Below, piece after piece: positions 7,944 through 15,645 of a stretch of DNA of 56,960 nucleotides. Within the stretch, counting starts at the first letter, position 1; each line of letters opens with the position of its first letter. The notes under the pieces are model-generated. The model did no database searches. It was not told where the DNA came from and saw only the letters and a list, made by a program, of their open reading frames with translations. The stretch is from Collinsella aerofaciens (GTDB lineage Bacteria; Actinomycetota; Coriobacteriia; Coriobacteriales; Coriobacteriaceae): positions 1-56,960 of the forward strand of contig NZ_JAQLDQ010000013.1 in NCBI RefSeq assembly GCF_028209395.1. The letters run 5' to 3'. The position numbers and the translations under genes were made by a program.

Positions 7944-8720
7944 CTAGAGCTTGTTGAGGGGTGGCTGCTTGAGCCGCTGCGACAGAGCTCTATTGTTAGG
8001 GCAGTACGTGTCGAGCAGGGCGTGAAACCGCTGGTTGTGGCTTGGCTCGAGCAAGTGGACGAGCTCATGGGCGACAACCATGTCGAGGCATTCGACGGGG
8101 TAGGCGGCGAGCTCGCGCGCGATGCGAATGGCGCCGGTTTTGGGTGTGCAGGAGCCCCAACGCGTTTTCATGCTGCGCACGGAGACGCGGGCCACGGTGA
8201 CGCCCATTGCGATTTCGTACGCGTGCACGATGTCGCGTAGCGCTGCGGTGACCTCGGACGCGTAGAGCTGGTCGATGTGGGCTTGGAGCTCGTCGGACGT
8301 TAGGCCGTCGAGGATTGCGCGCCGCTTGGCCTGTGGGCTTTCGTCCGATTCGTCGGTACCCATAAAACTTGCGAAGGTGGCCTGCTTGGGTCGCGGTGCG
8401 GGCGATGCAAAGTTGTGATCGAGTGCGTCCTGTACCGTGATGGGCTTGCCCCAAAGTGCAATGATGGACGATGGGCTGAGCGGCTCTCGCGCTGTCGCCT
8501 GACGTTGCTCACGTTGGGCAAGTCGGCTGATAATCCAGGCGCTGTTGCGCTTCACAAACGCTTCGATGCGCTCGCGACCGGCACCGAGCGGTGCGCTGGC
8601 GTGGACCTCACCGCTCGATGTGACGCGTAGGTTGAAGTTCTTGACGCGTTTTTTGGTAACGATGACGGGCAAGGCCGTCCCATCCGGTCGGGATACGGAA
8701 ATCGTAAATTGCTGCGTCAA
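7944..8720 (-). CDS. YgjP-like M48-superfamily metallopeptidase domain protein
   Basis: A 258-residue cytoplasmic protein with a zinc motif near the C terminus: HELVH at 218-222 and a third His228 in EPSH, plus the family-typical RWGSC segment. This is the DUF45/YgjP family of putative zinc peptidases, whose substrates are mostly unknown. A TTG at 8720 is the likely start because AAGGA lies six bases upstream. An ATG at 8786 would place the start inside a GC-rich hairpin. It converges with folB, with six bases between stops. Confidence 0.85.
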   Translation of the reverse strand: MTQQFTISVSRPDGTALPVIVTKKRVKNFNLRVTSSGEVHASAPLGAGRERIEAFVKRNSAWIISRLAQREQRQATAREPLSPSSIIALWGKPITVQDALDHNFASPAPRPKQATFASFMGTDESDESPQAKRRAILDGLTSDELQAHIDQLYASEVTAALRDIVHAYEIAMGVTVARVSVRSMKTRWGSCTPKTGAIRIARELAAYPVECLDMVVAHELVHLLEPSHNQRFHALLDTYCPNNRALSQRLKQPPLNKL

Positions 8721-8744
8721 ATGTGATCCTTCAGATTGGGGGGG

Positions 8745-8782
8745 GCGGGCCGGCATGTCGACCGCTCGGCATGCCGGCCCGC
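8745..8782. repeat. Perfect 13-bp hairpin between two minus-strand genes
   Basis: GCGGGCCGGCATG at 8745-8757 pairs perfectly with 8770-8782. It lies downstream of the M19 dipeptidase and just ahead of the YgjP ribosome site. No T-run follows on either strand, so it could be an inefficient terminator or an mRNA-stabilising stem. Confidence 0.6.
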
Positions 8783-8809
8783 TCAAGGGATGCGAAAATA
8801 ATTGCGCTC

Positions 8810-9823
8810 TTAATAACGCTCAAAGAAAGCAAGCGCGTTGTCGCTGCAGAGCTTCTGCATCACGGTCTTGCCAAAATGCTTGGAAAGCATGTTCTGGAAT
8901 TCGGGCATCTTGCTGGCATCGGAGAGGAAAGCGGGCACCGTGGCGCCGTCCCAGTCGCCGCCGAGCGCGATGACGTCCTCGCCGCCCAGGTCGAGCCAGT
9001 GCTCGATATGTGCCGCCAGCTGGTCGAAGGTGACGTCTGCGGCGGTTTTGTCGGTTGCGTCGTTGGAAAGGAACTCGCTGCAGTAGTTGAGGCCGACGAT
9101 GCCACCCATGTCGCGAATGGTGCGGAACTGGTCGTCGGTGAGGTTGCGCTTGACGCCGCAGACGGTGCGGGAGTTGGAGTGGCTGGCGACGAAGGGGCGC
9201 GTGGCATGGGCGACAACCTCGTCAAAGCACTCATCGTTGAGGTGGGAGACGTCGAGCACCATGCCGGCGTGCTCCATCTGCGTAAGCGCCTCGATACCGG
9301 CGGCGGTGAGACCGGCGTGGGTGTCGTGGCCGCTCGCGAGCGGTCCCTGCGCATTCCAGCTGAGTGACGACATGAGTACGCCCAGGCTCTTGAGCACCTC
9401 GATCAGCGCGGGGTCCTCGGCAAAGAACGTGGCGTTTTCGATGGTGTGGATGCAGGCGACCTTGCCGTCTTTGAGCGCGGGGCGAATGTCTGCGGCGTTG
9501 CGTACGTTGACCATGCGGTCGTGGTTGAGCATTGCTTGGCCGCTCATGTGTGCCATGATCTGCGCCTGGAAGCGCGCGGCGTGGGCGGTGGGAATCTCGT
9601 CGGGGACAAACGTGGCGAAGCACTGTGCCCACGGCGTGTTGCCGATCTTTGCGAGCGAGATGGCGCAGGCGTTGCCCTCGATGAGGTCGAAATCTTGCGG
9701 ATGCGTTTCGTCGCCGGGGAAATAACCGTCGGTGCCGGCGGTAAAGCGCAGGTCGAGATCGAGCGTGGCCCAGCCGATGCGGTCGGCGGTGTCGCAGTGT
9801 AGGTCAAATACGGGATATGCCAT
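8810..9823 (-). CDS. M19 family membrane-dipeptidase-like zinc hydrolase
   Basis: A 337-residue member of the renal dipeptidase family, which hydrolyses dipeptides at a binuclear zinc site. The HxD motif is His9/Asp11 in DLHCD; later conserved segments include VLDVSHLND and VASHSNSR, and GGIVGLNY. No signal peptide, so it is probably cytosolic and involved in dipeptide use. The ATG at 9823 is five bases after GGAGGA; ten upstream codons are open but lack a ribosome site. Confidence 0.93.
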   Translation of the reverse strand: MAYPVFDLHCDTADRIGWATLDLDLRFTAGTDGYFPGDETHPQDFDLIEGNACAISLAKIGNTPWAQCFATFVPDEIPTAHAARFQAQIMAHMSGQAMLNHDRMVNVRNAADIRPALKDGKVACIHTIENATFFAEDPALIEVLKSLGVLMSSLSWNAQGPLASGHDTHAGLTAAGIEALTQMEHAGMVLDVSHLNDECFDEVVAHATRPFVASHSNSRTVCGVKRNLTDDQFRTIRDMGGIVGLNYCSEFLSNDATDKTAADVTFDQLAAHIEHWLDLGGEDVIALGGDWDGATVPAFLSDASKMPEFQNMLSKHFGKTVMQKLCSDNALAFFERY

Positions 9824-9943
9824 GGTTCCTCCGGTTGCAGCGTTTCTTTGCAAACTGTCCTTGAATTGTATGACTAGGGTATAGTTAGCGCCATATGTTC
9901 ACGGCGGCCCGCGTTGTGCGCCGCCCTTATCACGGAGGTTACC

Positions 9944-10372
9944 ATGTCCAACCAGGGCAAGAAGGTCAAGACTCATTATCGCGGCACGCTCGACGACGGC
10001 ACGCAGTTCGATAGCTCCTACGATCGCGGCGAGCCGCTGGAGTTCACCTGCGGCGCCGGCCAGATGATCAAGGGCTTCGACGCCGCTGTTGTCGACATGC
10101 AGGTGGGCGAGAAGAAGACCGTGCACATTCCTGCTGCCGATGCCTACGGCGAGCACAATCCCGAGATGGTTCTGACCTTCCCGGCCGAGCAGGTTCCCAA
10201 CATCGAGCAGATCGAGAAGGGCATGAAGCTCTTCCTGTCCACGCCGAGCGGCATGCCCGTTCCCGCCGTCGTCATTGACGTGACGCCCGAGGCTGTGACG
10301 CTCGACGCCAACCACGAGTTGGCCGGCAAGGACCTCAACTTTGATATCGAGCTCGTTGAGGTCGAGGGTTAG
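9944..10372 (+). CDS. FKBP-type peptidyl-prolyl isomerase, SlyD-like
   Basis: A 142-residue FKBP with the split architecture of SlyD. The N-terminal FKBP half (VKTHYRGTLDDGTQFDSS, then GAGQMIKGFDAAV), an inserted chaperone flap around residues 65-120, and the closing strand LNFDIELVEV are all visible. Unlike E. coli SlyD it has no His/Cys-rich metal-binding tail. The ATG at 9944 has GGAGG upstream. The next gene, a UreE-like protein, begins three bases after its stop, so they are co-expressed. Confidence 0.92.
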   Translation: MSNQGKKVKTHYRGTLDDGTQFDSSYDRGEPLEFTCGAGQMIKGFDAAVVDMQVGEKKTVHIPAADAYGEHNPEMVLTFPAEQVPNIEQIEKGMKLFLSTPSGMPVPAVVIDVTPEAVTLDANHELAGKDLNFDIELVEVEG

Positions 10373-10375
10373 AGT

Positions 10376-10954
10376 ATGCCTGAACGCCTGGTTTCGACGA
10401 CATGCTTGGGAAATCTCAACGATCCGTCCTATGAACTCCTGCTTCGCCGGAAGTCGGGCGGCGTCTTTGAAGTTGACGAGCTGCTGCTCGATTGGGACCA
10501 GGCCGATGTATGCGCGTTTGTGGGCGTGACGGAGCTGGGGCGCACGATTGATGTTCGGCTGGATGCTACCGACGGCGGTCGTCTTGCCGATGGCGACGTG
10601 CTCGCCATTGACCGTTCGGGCATGGTGCCCGTGGCGGTTGTCGTGCGCCTGCGCAGCGCCGAGGTTTATTTGGTCGAAGTCGACCGCATGGATCCGATTG
10701 CGCTCGCGCATGCGTGCTGGGAGATCGGCAACATGCATGCGCCGCTCTTCCGGGGCGACTCGGACGAGCATACCGTGCGCATGTATACGCCGGTGCAGCC
10801 TGTTTTGGGCCGTATGCTCCGGGGTGTCGAGAGTGTTCGGCTCTCGGTGGTTACCCGCGAACTCGATGCGGACCGACGCTTTGCATCGAGCGCGGCGGAT
10901 GTCGTCGTGAGCATGGCTCCCGACTTTACCATCGTAAAAAAGACGCGCGGCTAA
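10376..10954 (+). CDS. UreE-like metallochaperone-family protein, no urease nearby
   Basis: A 192-residue protein with the two-domain layout of urease accessory protein UreE. A beta-rich N-terminal half ends in RLADGDVLAID (about 69-79), and a C-terminal half carries ALAHACWEIGNMHAPLF (109-125), matching the UreE signature around the metal-binding His (here His121). UreE delivers nickel to apo-urease. No urease structural gene or ureDFG is in the window and no His-rich tail is present. Being fused in transcription to a SlyD-like FKBP, itself a family with nickel roles, suggests a metal-insertion job for another enzyme. The family call is by motif and order of domains. Confidence 0.72.
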   Translation: MPERLVSTTCLGNLNDPSYELLLRRKSGGVFEVDELLLDWDQADVCAFVGVTELGRTIDVRLDATDGGRLADGDVLAIDRSGMVPVAVVVRLRSAEVYLVEVDRMDPIALAHACWEIGNMHAPLFRGDSDEHTVRMYTPVQPVLGRMLRGVESVRLSVVTRELDADRRFASSAADVVVSMAPDFTIVKKTRG

Positions 10955-10966
10955 GCGCGCGTATGC

Positions 10967-11009
10967 GCAAGACGGGCTTTGAGGGGCGACCAATCAAAGT
11001 CCGTCTTGC
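10967..11009 (+). repeat. 16-bp stem-loop before the Cof phosphatase
   Basis: GCAAGACGGGCTTTGA at 10967-10982 pairs with 10994-11009 with one G-U. The loop is 11 bases and no T-run follows. AGGAGG at 11017-11022 lies just downstream. It may stabilise or terminate the UreE-like transcript, or tune entry into the phosphatase gene. Confidence 0.6.
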
Positions 11010-11037
11010 TGTTGATAGGAGGCTTTGGGGGAAGCAT

Positions 11038-11835
11038 ATGGGTCTTGAGGGAATCAAGCTGATTGCATGCGATTTGGACGGCACGTTGCTGCATCCGGGG
11101 GAGCGCGAGCCGCGTTCCGAGGCCTTTGAGCTCATTGATGAGCTGCATCGTCGCGGTATCGTGTTTATGCCGGCGAGCGGCCGTCAATATGCGAGCTTGC
11201 GCTACCTGTTTGCCCCGGTGGCCGATGAACTCGCCTATGTATGCGAAAACGGAGCCCTGGTGATGAGCGAGGGGCGTGCCGTTGTCAAGCGTTCCATGGA
11301 GCGTAGCCTTGCTATGGATATCGCGAATGCCGTGGTTGCGTATCCCCATGCCGACGTGACCCTTTCGTGTGAGGGGCACCTCTACACCATGGGCGGCAAC
11401 GATGCGTTTGTTGACCACCTGCGTTATGAGGTCCACTGCGATGTGGCGGTAGTCGACCGTCCCGAAGACATCGACGAGGACGTCATTAAGATTGCCTTCC
11501 AGACGCCCGAGGCGGAGCAGCAGGCGGCGCTGGAGTATTTCGAGCGCCACTTTAGCGATCGAGTCGATGTCATGACATCGGGAACCGAATGGACGGACTT
11601 TATCGGTTTCGATTCGGGCAAGGGCTCCGCGCTTGCCGATTACGGTCACGCCCTGGGGATTTCGCCCGATGAGATGATGGCGTTTGGCGACAATGAGAAC
11701 GATCGTGACATGCTCAACGTGGTGGGCCATCCCTATCTGATGGAGAGCTGCAACCCCAGCATGCGCGGCATCAACGACCGCGTCCGCTACGCGCGCACGG
11801 TCGAAGAAGAACTGCGTCGTCTACTTGCTGTGTAG
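11038..11835 (+). CDS. Cof-type HAD phosphatase
   Basis: A 265-residue haloacid dehalogenase-superfamily phosphatase of the Cof/YidA group. The catalytic DLDGT motif places Asp12 and Asp14. A long C2B-type cap follows, and the magnesium motif FGDNENDRDM lies near the C terminus. Such enzymes dephosphorylate sugar phosphates, FMN or similar small molecules; the substrate cannot be read from sequence. The ATG at 11038 is used, although AGGAGG is 15 bases upstream and the nearer GGGGGAAG is the likelier contact. Confidence 0.9.
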   Translation: MGLEGIKLIACDLDGTLLHPGEREPRSEAFELIDELHRRGIVFMPASGRQYASLRYLFAPVADELAYVCENGALVMSEGRAVVKRSMERSLAMDIANAVVAYPHADVTLSCEGHLYTMGGNDAFVDHLRYEVHCDVAVVDRPEDIDEDVIKIAFQTPEAEQQAALEYFERHFSDRVDVMTSGTEWTDFIGFDSGKGSALADYGHALGISPDEMMAFGDNENDRDMLNVVGHPYLMESCNPSMRGINDRVRYARTVEEELRRLLAV

Positions 11836-11850
11836 GCATGTCCCAAACAT

Positions 11851-12231
11851 CTACCGGCAGTCGGGGCAGAGACCCTCGAAGATGGTGTAGTGCGATGTGA
11901 CGTGCCAGCCGATTTGCTCGGATGCCTTGGCGTCGAGCTGGGCATCGAAGGGGAGCGGTACGTCGATGACGCGGCTGCACGAGGTGCAGATGATATGTGC
12001 GTGCGGCTCGATCGTGCGATCGAAGCGGCTGCCGCCCGGCGTCTTGATGGAGAGGATCTCGCCGGCGTCGGCCAAGAGATTGAGATTGCGGTAGACCGTA
12101 CCACGGCTGATTTTGTCATCCTGCGCGCGCACGACGTTGTAAATTTCGTCGGCGGTGGGATGGTTATAGCTTTGGCGCACGGCGTCGAGAACCAGCTTTC
12201 GCTGCTTGGTATTCCTTCTTTGCACCGCCAT
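11851..12231 (-). CDS. perR: Fur-family regulator, PerR type
   Basis: A 126-residue Fur-family repressor. Two CxxC pairs (C82/C85, C122/C125) form the structural zinc site. The regulatory-site residues match Bacillus PerR in identity and spacing: His24, Asp71 in RFD, His77 and His79 in HAH, and Asp90. In Fur the first aspartate position is usually Glu. PerR senses peroxide through metal-catalysed histidine oxidation and represses oxidative-defence genes, which fits an anaerobe. The ATG follows GAGGCGC. A dyad at 12280-12296 upstream may be its own operator. No obvious target gene is adjacent. Confidence 0.88.
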   Translation of the reverse strand: MAVQRRNTKQRKLVLDAVRQSYNHPTADEIYNVVRAQDDKISRGTVYRNLNLLADAGEILSIKTPGGSRFDRTIEPHAHIICTSCSRVIDVPLPFDAQLDAKASEQIGWHVTSHYTIFEGLCPDCR

Positions 12232-12279
12232 GCGCCTCGCCTCTTTTCTATCAACGGTCGTAGGTAAATGATACCGTAT

Positions 12280-12296
12280 TTAGCACACAATACTAA
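12280..12296 (-). promoter_or_regulatory. Dyad upstream of the PerR-type gene
   Basis: TTAGCA-N5-TACTAA is an AT-rich 17-base inverted repeat about 50 bases upstream of the regulator start. Its size and composition fit a Fur/PerR-type site, but it diverges from the classical Per box. It overlaps the end of the acylphosphatase gene. Confidence 0.35.
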
Positions 12297-12703
12297 TAAC
12301 GAGGAATGAAACCGTCTTCATTGGCAAGTGGGGCTCGGGTCTGGGCGTCTACGAGGCGAAAACGCGTTCCCATGCGCTCGTAGGAGGCATGAAGCGCCTC
12401 GAGATGAGATAGGATGTTTGCCGGAGCCCCCTGTATCTCCATCTCGACTGAGCCGTCTTCCATGTTGCGCACCCAGCCGGTGAGTGCGCGTGCCTGCGCG
12501 AGGTTGGTGTTGGTAAAGCGAAAACCGACGCCCTGGACTTGCCCCTCCCAGCGCAGGAAATAGCGCAGGGGAGCGTCTTGAGTGGCCTCGTCGCTTGCGA
12601 GCACAGTAAGCCTGCGGCGCAGCTCGAGCTCGACGTTTGATGGTTTTTGAGGCTCTCGACTGCCACCGGTGACGCTGGAGAAGAACGTATCGAAGAGACC
12701 CAT
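12293..12703 (-). CDS. Acylphosphatase with N-terminal extension
   Basis: A 136-residue protein; residues from about 48 form a standard acylphosphatase domain. The catalytic Arg62 is in GQVQGVGFRF and Asn80 in GWVRNMEDGSVE. The family hydrolyses acyl phosphates such as carbamoyl or acetyl phosphate. The first 47 residues are an extension with a basic stretch and no recognised domain. The start at 12703 is chosen as the start of a plausible N terminus two bases after the stop of the upstream oxidoreductase, so translation is probably coupled. A longer frame up to 12838 lies inside that gene. Confidence 0.88.
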   Translation of the reverse strand: MGLFDTFFSSVTGGSREPQKPSNVELELRRRLTVLASDEATQDAPLRYFLRWEGQVQGVGFRFTNTNLAQARALTGWVRNMEDGSVEMEIQGAPANILSHLEALHASYERMGTRFRLVDAQTRAPLANEDGFIPRY

Positions 12704-12705
12704 CG

Positions 12706-13812
12706 CTATGCCTGCTTGCCTGCATCGGCCGGGAAGGTTATGCCGGCCTGCTGGCGCACGGCATCCATGATGCGCAGTGAGACGAGCGTGACATCGCGGT
12801 AGTGGCCAAGCTCGTGGCGTCCCGCCGGGGTCTCCCAAATCTCTTCCTTAACGTTATCGATGCCGCCGATGGCGCTGATAAAGTCTGTGAGTTCGTATTC
12901 CATAGTGTTGCTCGATTCGGGCAGGTCGAGCACGCGGCCGTTGTCGCCCTGTTCGCGCGGTGCCTCGGTCGCCGAGCCACGTACGACGTCGCCGCGGTAG
13001 TCGATGCGGACGTTGCGGGGCGTGGACAGATGATCGATCTGGATAGTGCCACGCTCGCCTTCGATCTGCGAGGGCAGCAGGTCATTCGTAATTTTGGAGT
13101 GCGCGAGCTCGACGGAGATACGGCCACCGCCGTAGCTGGCGAGGATGGATCCGCAGCCGTCGATGGGGCCGTGCGTGAGCTGTCGCGTGGTGGGGTCGAG
13201 CAGAGTAATCATGCTCGTAAGGCCGGAGGGCATGCCGAAAATCTCGACCATGGGCTCGACGGTGTAGACGCCAATGTCCATGAGGGAACCCGATGCCATA
13301 TTGCAGTCGAAGATATTGGTGGCGCGTCCCGCGAGAATCTCGTTGTAGCGCGAGGAATATTTGCCAAAGCGCAATGAGGCGCGGCGGATGGGGGCGATCT
13401 CGCCCAGGGCGTCCTCGATGGCGTGGAAGGCGGGATCGTGGAGGGGACGCATGGCCTCGAGGGCCACGACACCTGCTGCCTCGGCAGCGCGGAAGACTTC
13501 CAGCGCCTGCGCTTCGGTGGCGCAGAAGGGCTTCTCGACGATGACGTGCTTGCCACCGGCGATGCAGGCAAGGGCCTGCTCGTAGTGAAGTGCGTTGGGG
13601 CTGCCGATATAGACGGCGTCGACGTCGGCGGCTGCCGCAAGCTCATCGAGTGAGGTAAAGTTTCGCTCGCCATCGCGCTCGGCGGTAAAGGCAGCACCGC
13701 GATTGGCATCGCGTGAAAGCGTGCCCACAAACACGGCTTGGTCGTTGGCGTTGACGACTTGGATAAAGTCGTCGGTGATCATGGATGTGCCGATGGTCGC
13801 GATGCGCAGCAT
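12706..13812 (-). CDS. Gfo/Idh/MocA-family oxidoreductase
   Basis: A 368-residue NAD(P)-dependent dehydrogenase with an N-terminal Rossmann domain (LRIATIGTSMITDDF) and the family motif GKHVIVEKPFC near residues 90-100. The C-terminal half has the alpha/beta dimerisation domain seen in sugar and inositol dehydrogenases. The nucleotide loop lacks the usual GxGxxG, reading IGTSMI, which is seen in some family branches. Substrate unknown. The ATG at 13812 follows GGGGGA. It is transcribed with acylphosphatase. Confidence 0.88.
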   Translation of the reverse strand: MLRIATIGTSMITDDFIQVVNANDQAVFVGTLSRDANRGAAFTAERDGERNFTSLDELAAAADVDAVYIGSPNALHYEQALACIAGGKHVIVEKPFCATEAQALEVFRAAEAAGVVALEAMRPLHDPAFHAIEDALGEIAPIRRASLRFGKYSSRYNEILAGRATNIFDCNMASGSLMDIGVYTVEPMVEIFGMPSGLTSMITLLDPTTRQLTHGPIDGCGSILASYGGGRISVELAHSKITNDLLPSQIEGERGTIQIDHLSTPRNVRIDYRGDVVRGSATEAPREQGDNGRVLDLPESSNTMEYELTDFISAIGGIDNVKEEIWETPAGRHELGHYRDVTLVSLRIMDAVRQQAGITFPADAGKQA

Positions 13813-13885
13813 ACGTCCCCCTTGCGTTGTTTGGTCTACAGGATGAGTGTAGCGCGTGGGGATATAAAGCTGTACGAAAACGCTA

Positions 13886-14371
13886 TTACAGGTCGCTCTC
13901 GTTAAAGCCGGTGTCGATATCGAGGTTGCTGCCGTCGGCCGCCGTGGTGGCGAGCTCATCGCAGCGCTCGTTGAGCTCGTGGCCGGCGTGACCCTTAACC
14001 CAGATGAACTCAACCTTGTGCTTGCTTTTGGCGGTGAGTAGGCGCTCCCACAGGTCGCGGTTCTTGACGGGCTGCTTGTTGGCGGTTTTCCACCCGCGCT
14101 TTTTCCAGCCGTCGATCCAGTGCTTGTTAAAGGCGTTGACGACGTACTGCGAATCGGAATGGACTTCGACCTCGCAGGGGCGGTTGAGTGCCTCGAGCGC
14201 CACGATAACGGCCATGAGCTCCATGCGGTTGTTGGTGGTCTTGGCGTAGCCGCGCGAAAGCTCGGAGGTAAAGGTCTTGCCGGCGGGGTTGGTGTATTTG
14301 AGCACGGCGCCGTAGCCGCCGCGTCCCGGATTTGATCGGGCCGAGCCGTCGGTATAGATGATGACCTTCAC
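13886..14371 (-). CDS. rnhA: Ribonuclease HI
   Basis: A 161-residue type 1 RNase H that cleaves RNA in RNA-DNA hybrids. The carboxylates Asp8, Glu51, Asp73 and Asp138 are all present, as is the basic handle region [13 protein letters not shown] and the HAGH loop at about 128-131. The length is that of bacterial RNase HI. AAAGGAAA precedes the ATG. Confidence 0.97.
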   Translation of the reverse strand: MKVIIYTDGSARSNPGRGGYGAVLKYTNPAGKTFTSELSRGYAKTTNNRMELMAVIVALEALNRPCEVEVHSDSQYVVNAFNKHWIDGWKKRGWKTANKQPVKNRDLWERLLTAKSKHKVEFIWVKGHAGHELNERCDELATTAADGSNLDIDTGFNESDL

Positions 14372-14470
14372 GGGTTTCCTTTCTTTGAGTGCATTTCATG
14401 TGAGTGACCATTGTAGCGCCATGCCCGCCGGGGGCCAGCAATCTACGATTTCTGCCCCGTCTTCCGACTG

Positions 14471-15373
14471 TTAGCTGGCATGGATGATGCGGTTGAGCTC
14501 GTCGAGGTATTGCTGCAAGAGGAGAGAGGGCTTGCGCTCGTCGTGCATGATGTAGCCAACGTGCATCGTTGGGGCGTCTGCTAACGGGATCGATGCCATG
14601 CCCCATTGCATTTCATTGGAGAGGACACCGGTCGACAGGGTGTAACCGTTCGACGTGATAAGTAAGTTGGTAAGTGTTCCGCGGTCCGAGATTCGTATGT
14701 TGCGGTCGCAAGGGATATAGCTAAAGGGTTCCTCGGCGTAATAGAAGGAGTTTGAGGTTCCCTGCTCAAAGCTGTAGCGCGTATAGGGCGTGAGGTCGGC
14801 AAGGGACAGTTGAGGGCGGCGTGCGAGCGGATGGCGTTCGCTGACGAAGACGTGGACCGTCGCGTCGAAGAGGGGATGGAAGCTTGCGCGGGCATCGGCG
14901 AAGGCCTTCTGCAAGACACGGGTATTAAAGTCGTCCAGATAGAGGATGCCGATGTCGCTGCGAAACGCGCGCACGTCGTCGATGATCTGCGATGTGGTGG
15001 TCTCGCGCATGATGAACTCGAACTTGCTGTCGCGGCAGCGCTCGACTACGTTGACAAAGGCCTCGACCGAAAAGGCGTAGTGCTGGGCGGAAATGGCGAG
15101 GCGGGCTTGCGGGGTGCCGCCGTCCTCGTAGCGTGCCTCGAGCATGTCGGCCTGCTCTACGACCTGGCGCGCATAGCCCAAAAGCTCGGTGCCGTCGTTG
15201 GTGAGCGTGACGCCGCGGCTGGAGCGCGTAAAGATCTCCAGATGGAGCTCCTGTTCCAGGCTTTTGACGGCGTTTGAGATGTTGGACTGAGCAGTATAGA
15301 GGCGTTGAGCTGCGGCGTTGATTGAGCCGGACTCTGCCACGGTGATCAGAAAACGAAGCTGCTGAAGGGTCAT
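14471..15373 (-). CDS. LysR-family transcriptional regulator
   Basis: A 300-residue LysR regulator: winged helix-turn-helix at residues 1-60 (LQQLRFLITVAESGSINAAA, then a recognition helix around QSNISNAVKSLEQEL) and a periplasmic-binding-protein-like effector domain. The start at 15373 is preferred over the ATG at 15382 because AAAGG is nine bases before it, while it touches the earlier ATG. It is divergent from metY, and a perfect dyad lies 20 bases from its start, so control of metY and itself is likely. The effector may be O-acetylhomoserine or a sulfur metabolite (inference). Confidence 0.93.
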   Translation of the reverse strand: MTLQQLRFLITVAESGSINAAAQRLYTAQSNISNAVKSLEQELHLEIFTRSSRGVTLTNDGTELLGYARQVVEQADMLEARYEDGGTPQARLAISAQHYAFSVEAFVNVVERCRDSKFEFIMRETTTSQIIDDVRAFRSDIGILYLDDFNTRVLQKAFADARASFHPLFDATVHVFVSERHPLARRPQLSLADLTPYTRYSFEQGTSNSFYYAEEPFSYIPCDRNIRISDRGTLTNLLITSNGYTLSTGVLSNEMQWGMASIPLADAPTMHVGYIMHDERKPSLLLQQYLDELNRIIHAS

Positions 15374-15392
15374 CGACACCATCCTTTCGATA

Positions 15393-15413
15393 GTTATCTA
15401 TAAAACAGATAAC
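15393..15413 (-). promoter_or_regulatory. LysR-type operator
   Basis: GTTATCT-N7-AGATAAC is a perfect 7-bp dyad in a 21-base AT-rich site and contains the T-N11-A pattern typical of LysR boxes. It is next to the regulator start and in the shared region with metY. Confidence 0.6.
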
Positions 15414-15530
15414 AAGTTAGCGCTTTTAAGTGATTGACCGAGGGGGACAATGCCCGTACTATTCAAAACACACAAAGGCGGTAGGTTATTAAGCCGACCA
15501 CGGAATCGGGACGCGAAAGGAGGCCCGCAT

Positions 15531-15584
15531 ATGAATTGCTTACCAAGACGAATGCCGGGCTCCTGTTTGCGCCCGTCGGCGTGA
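15531..15584 (+). CDS. Candidate leader peptide upstream of metY
   Basis: A 17-codon frame encodes MNCLPRRMPGSCLRPSA, with two Cys and two Met. AAAGGAGG lies six bases before its ATG, one of the strongest ribosome sites in the window. Its 3' half contains CGGGC/GCCCG arms of a hairpin, and CGGGCTCCT can alternatively pair with the leader ribosome site AGGAGGCCCG. This arrangement is what a Cys- or Met-sensing attenuator would look like. Small Cys-containing leader peptides are known before sulfur genes in other actinobacteria. It ends 61 bases before metY. Confidence 0.5.
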   Translation: MNCLPRRMPGSCLRPSA

Positions 15585-15645
15585 TCAGGAGACAGCGACT
15601 TACTTCTCTCTTTTTACTTACTTTCGTTCGATCAAGGAGATCATC

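Noticed and set aside
9944..10954. Evidence of a urease cluster from the UreE-like gene
   Set aside because: No urease subunit or other accessory gene is present, so urease activity is not claimed.
15383..15645. SAM or T-box riboswitch before metY
   Set aside because: I looked for the conserved SAM-I and T-box core sequences and did not find them; the leader ORF is the better-supported structure.
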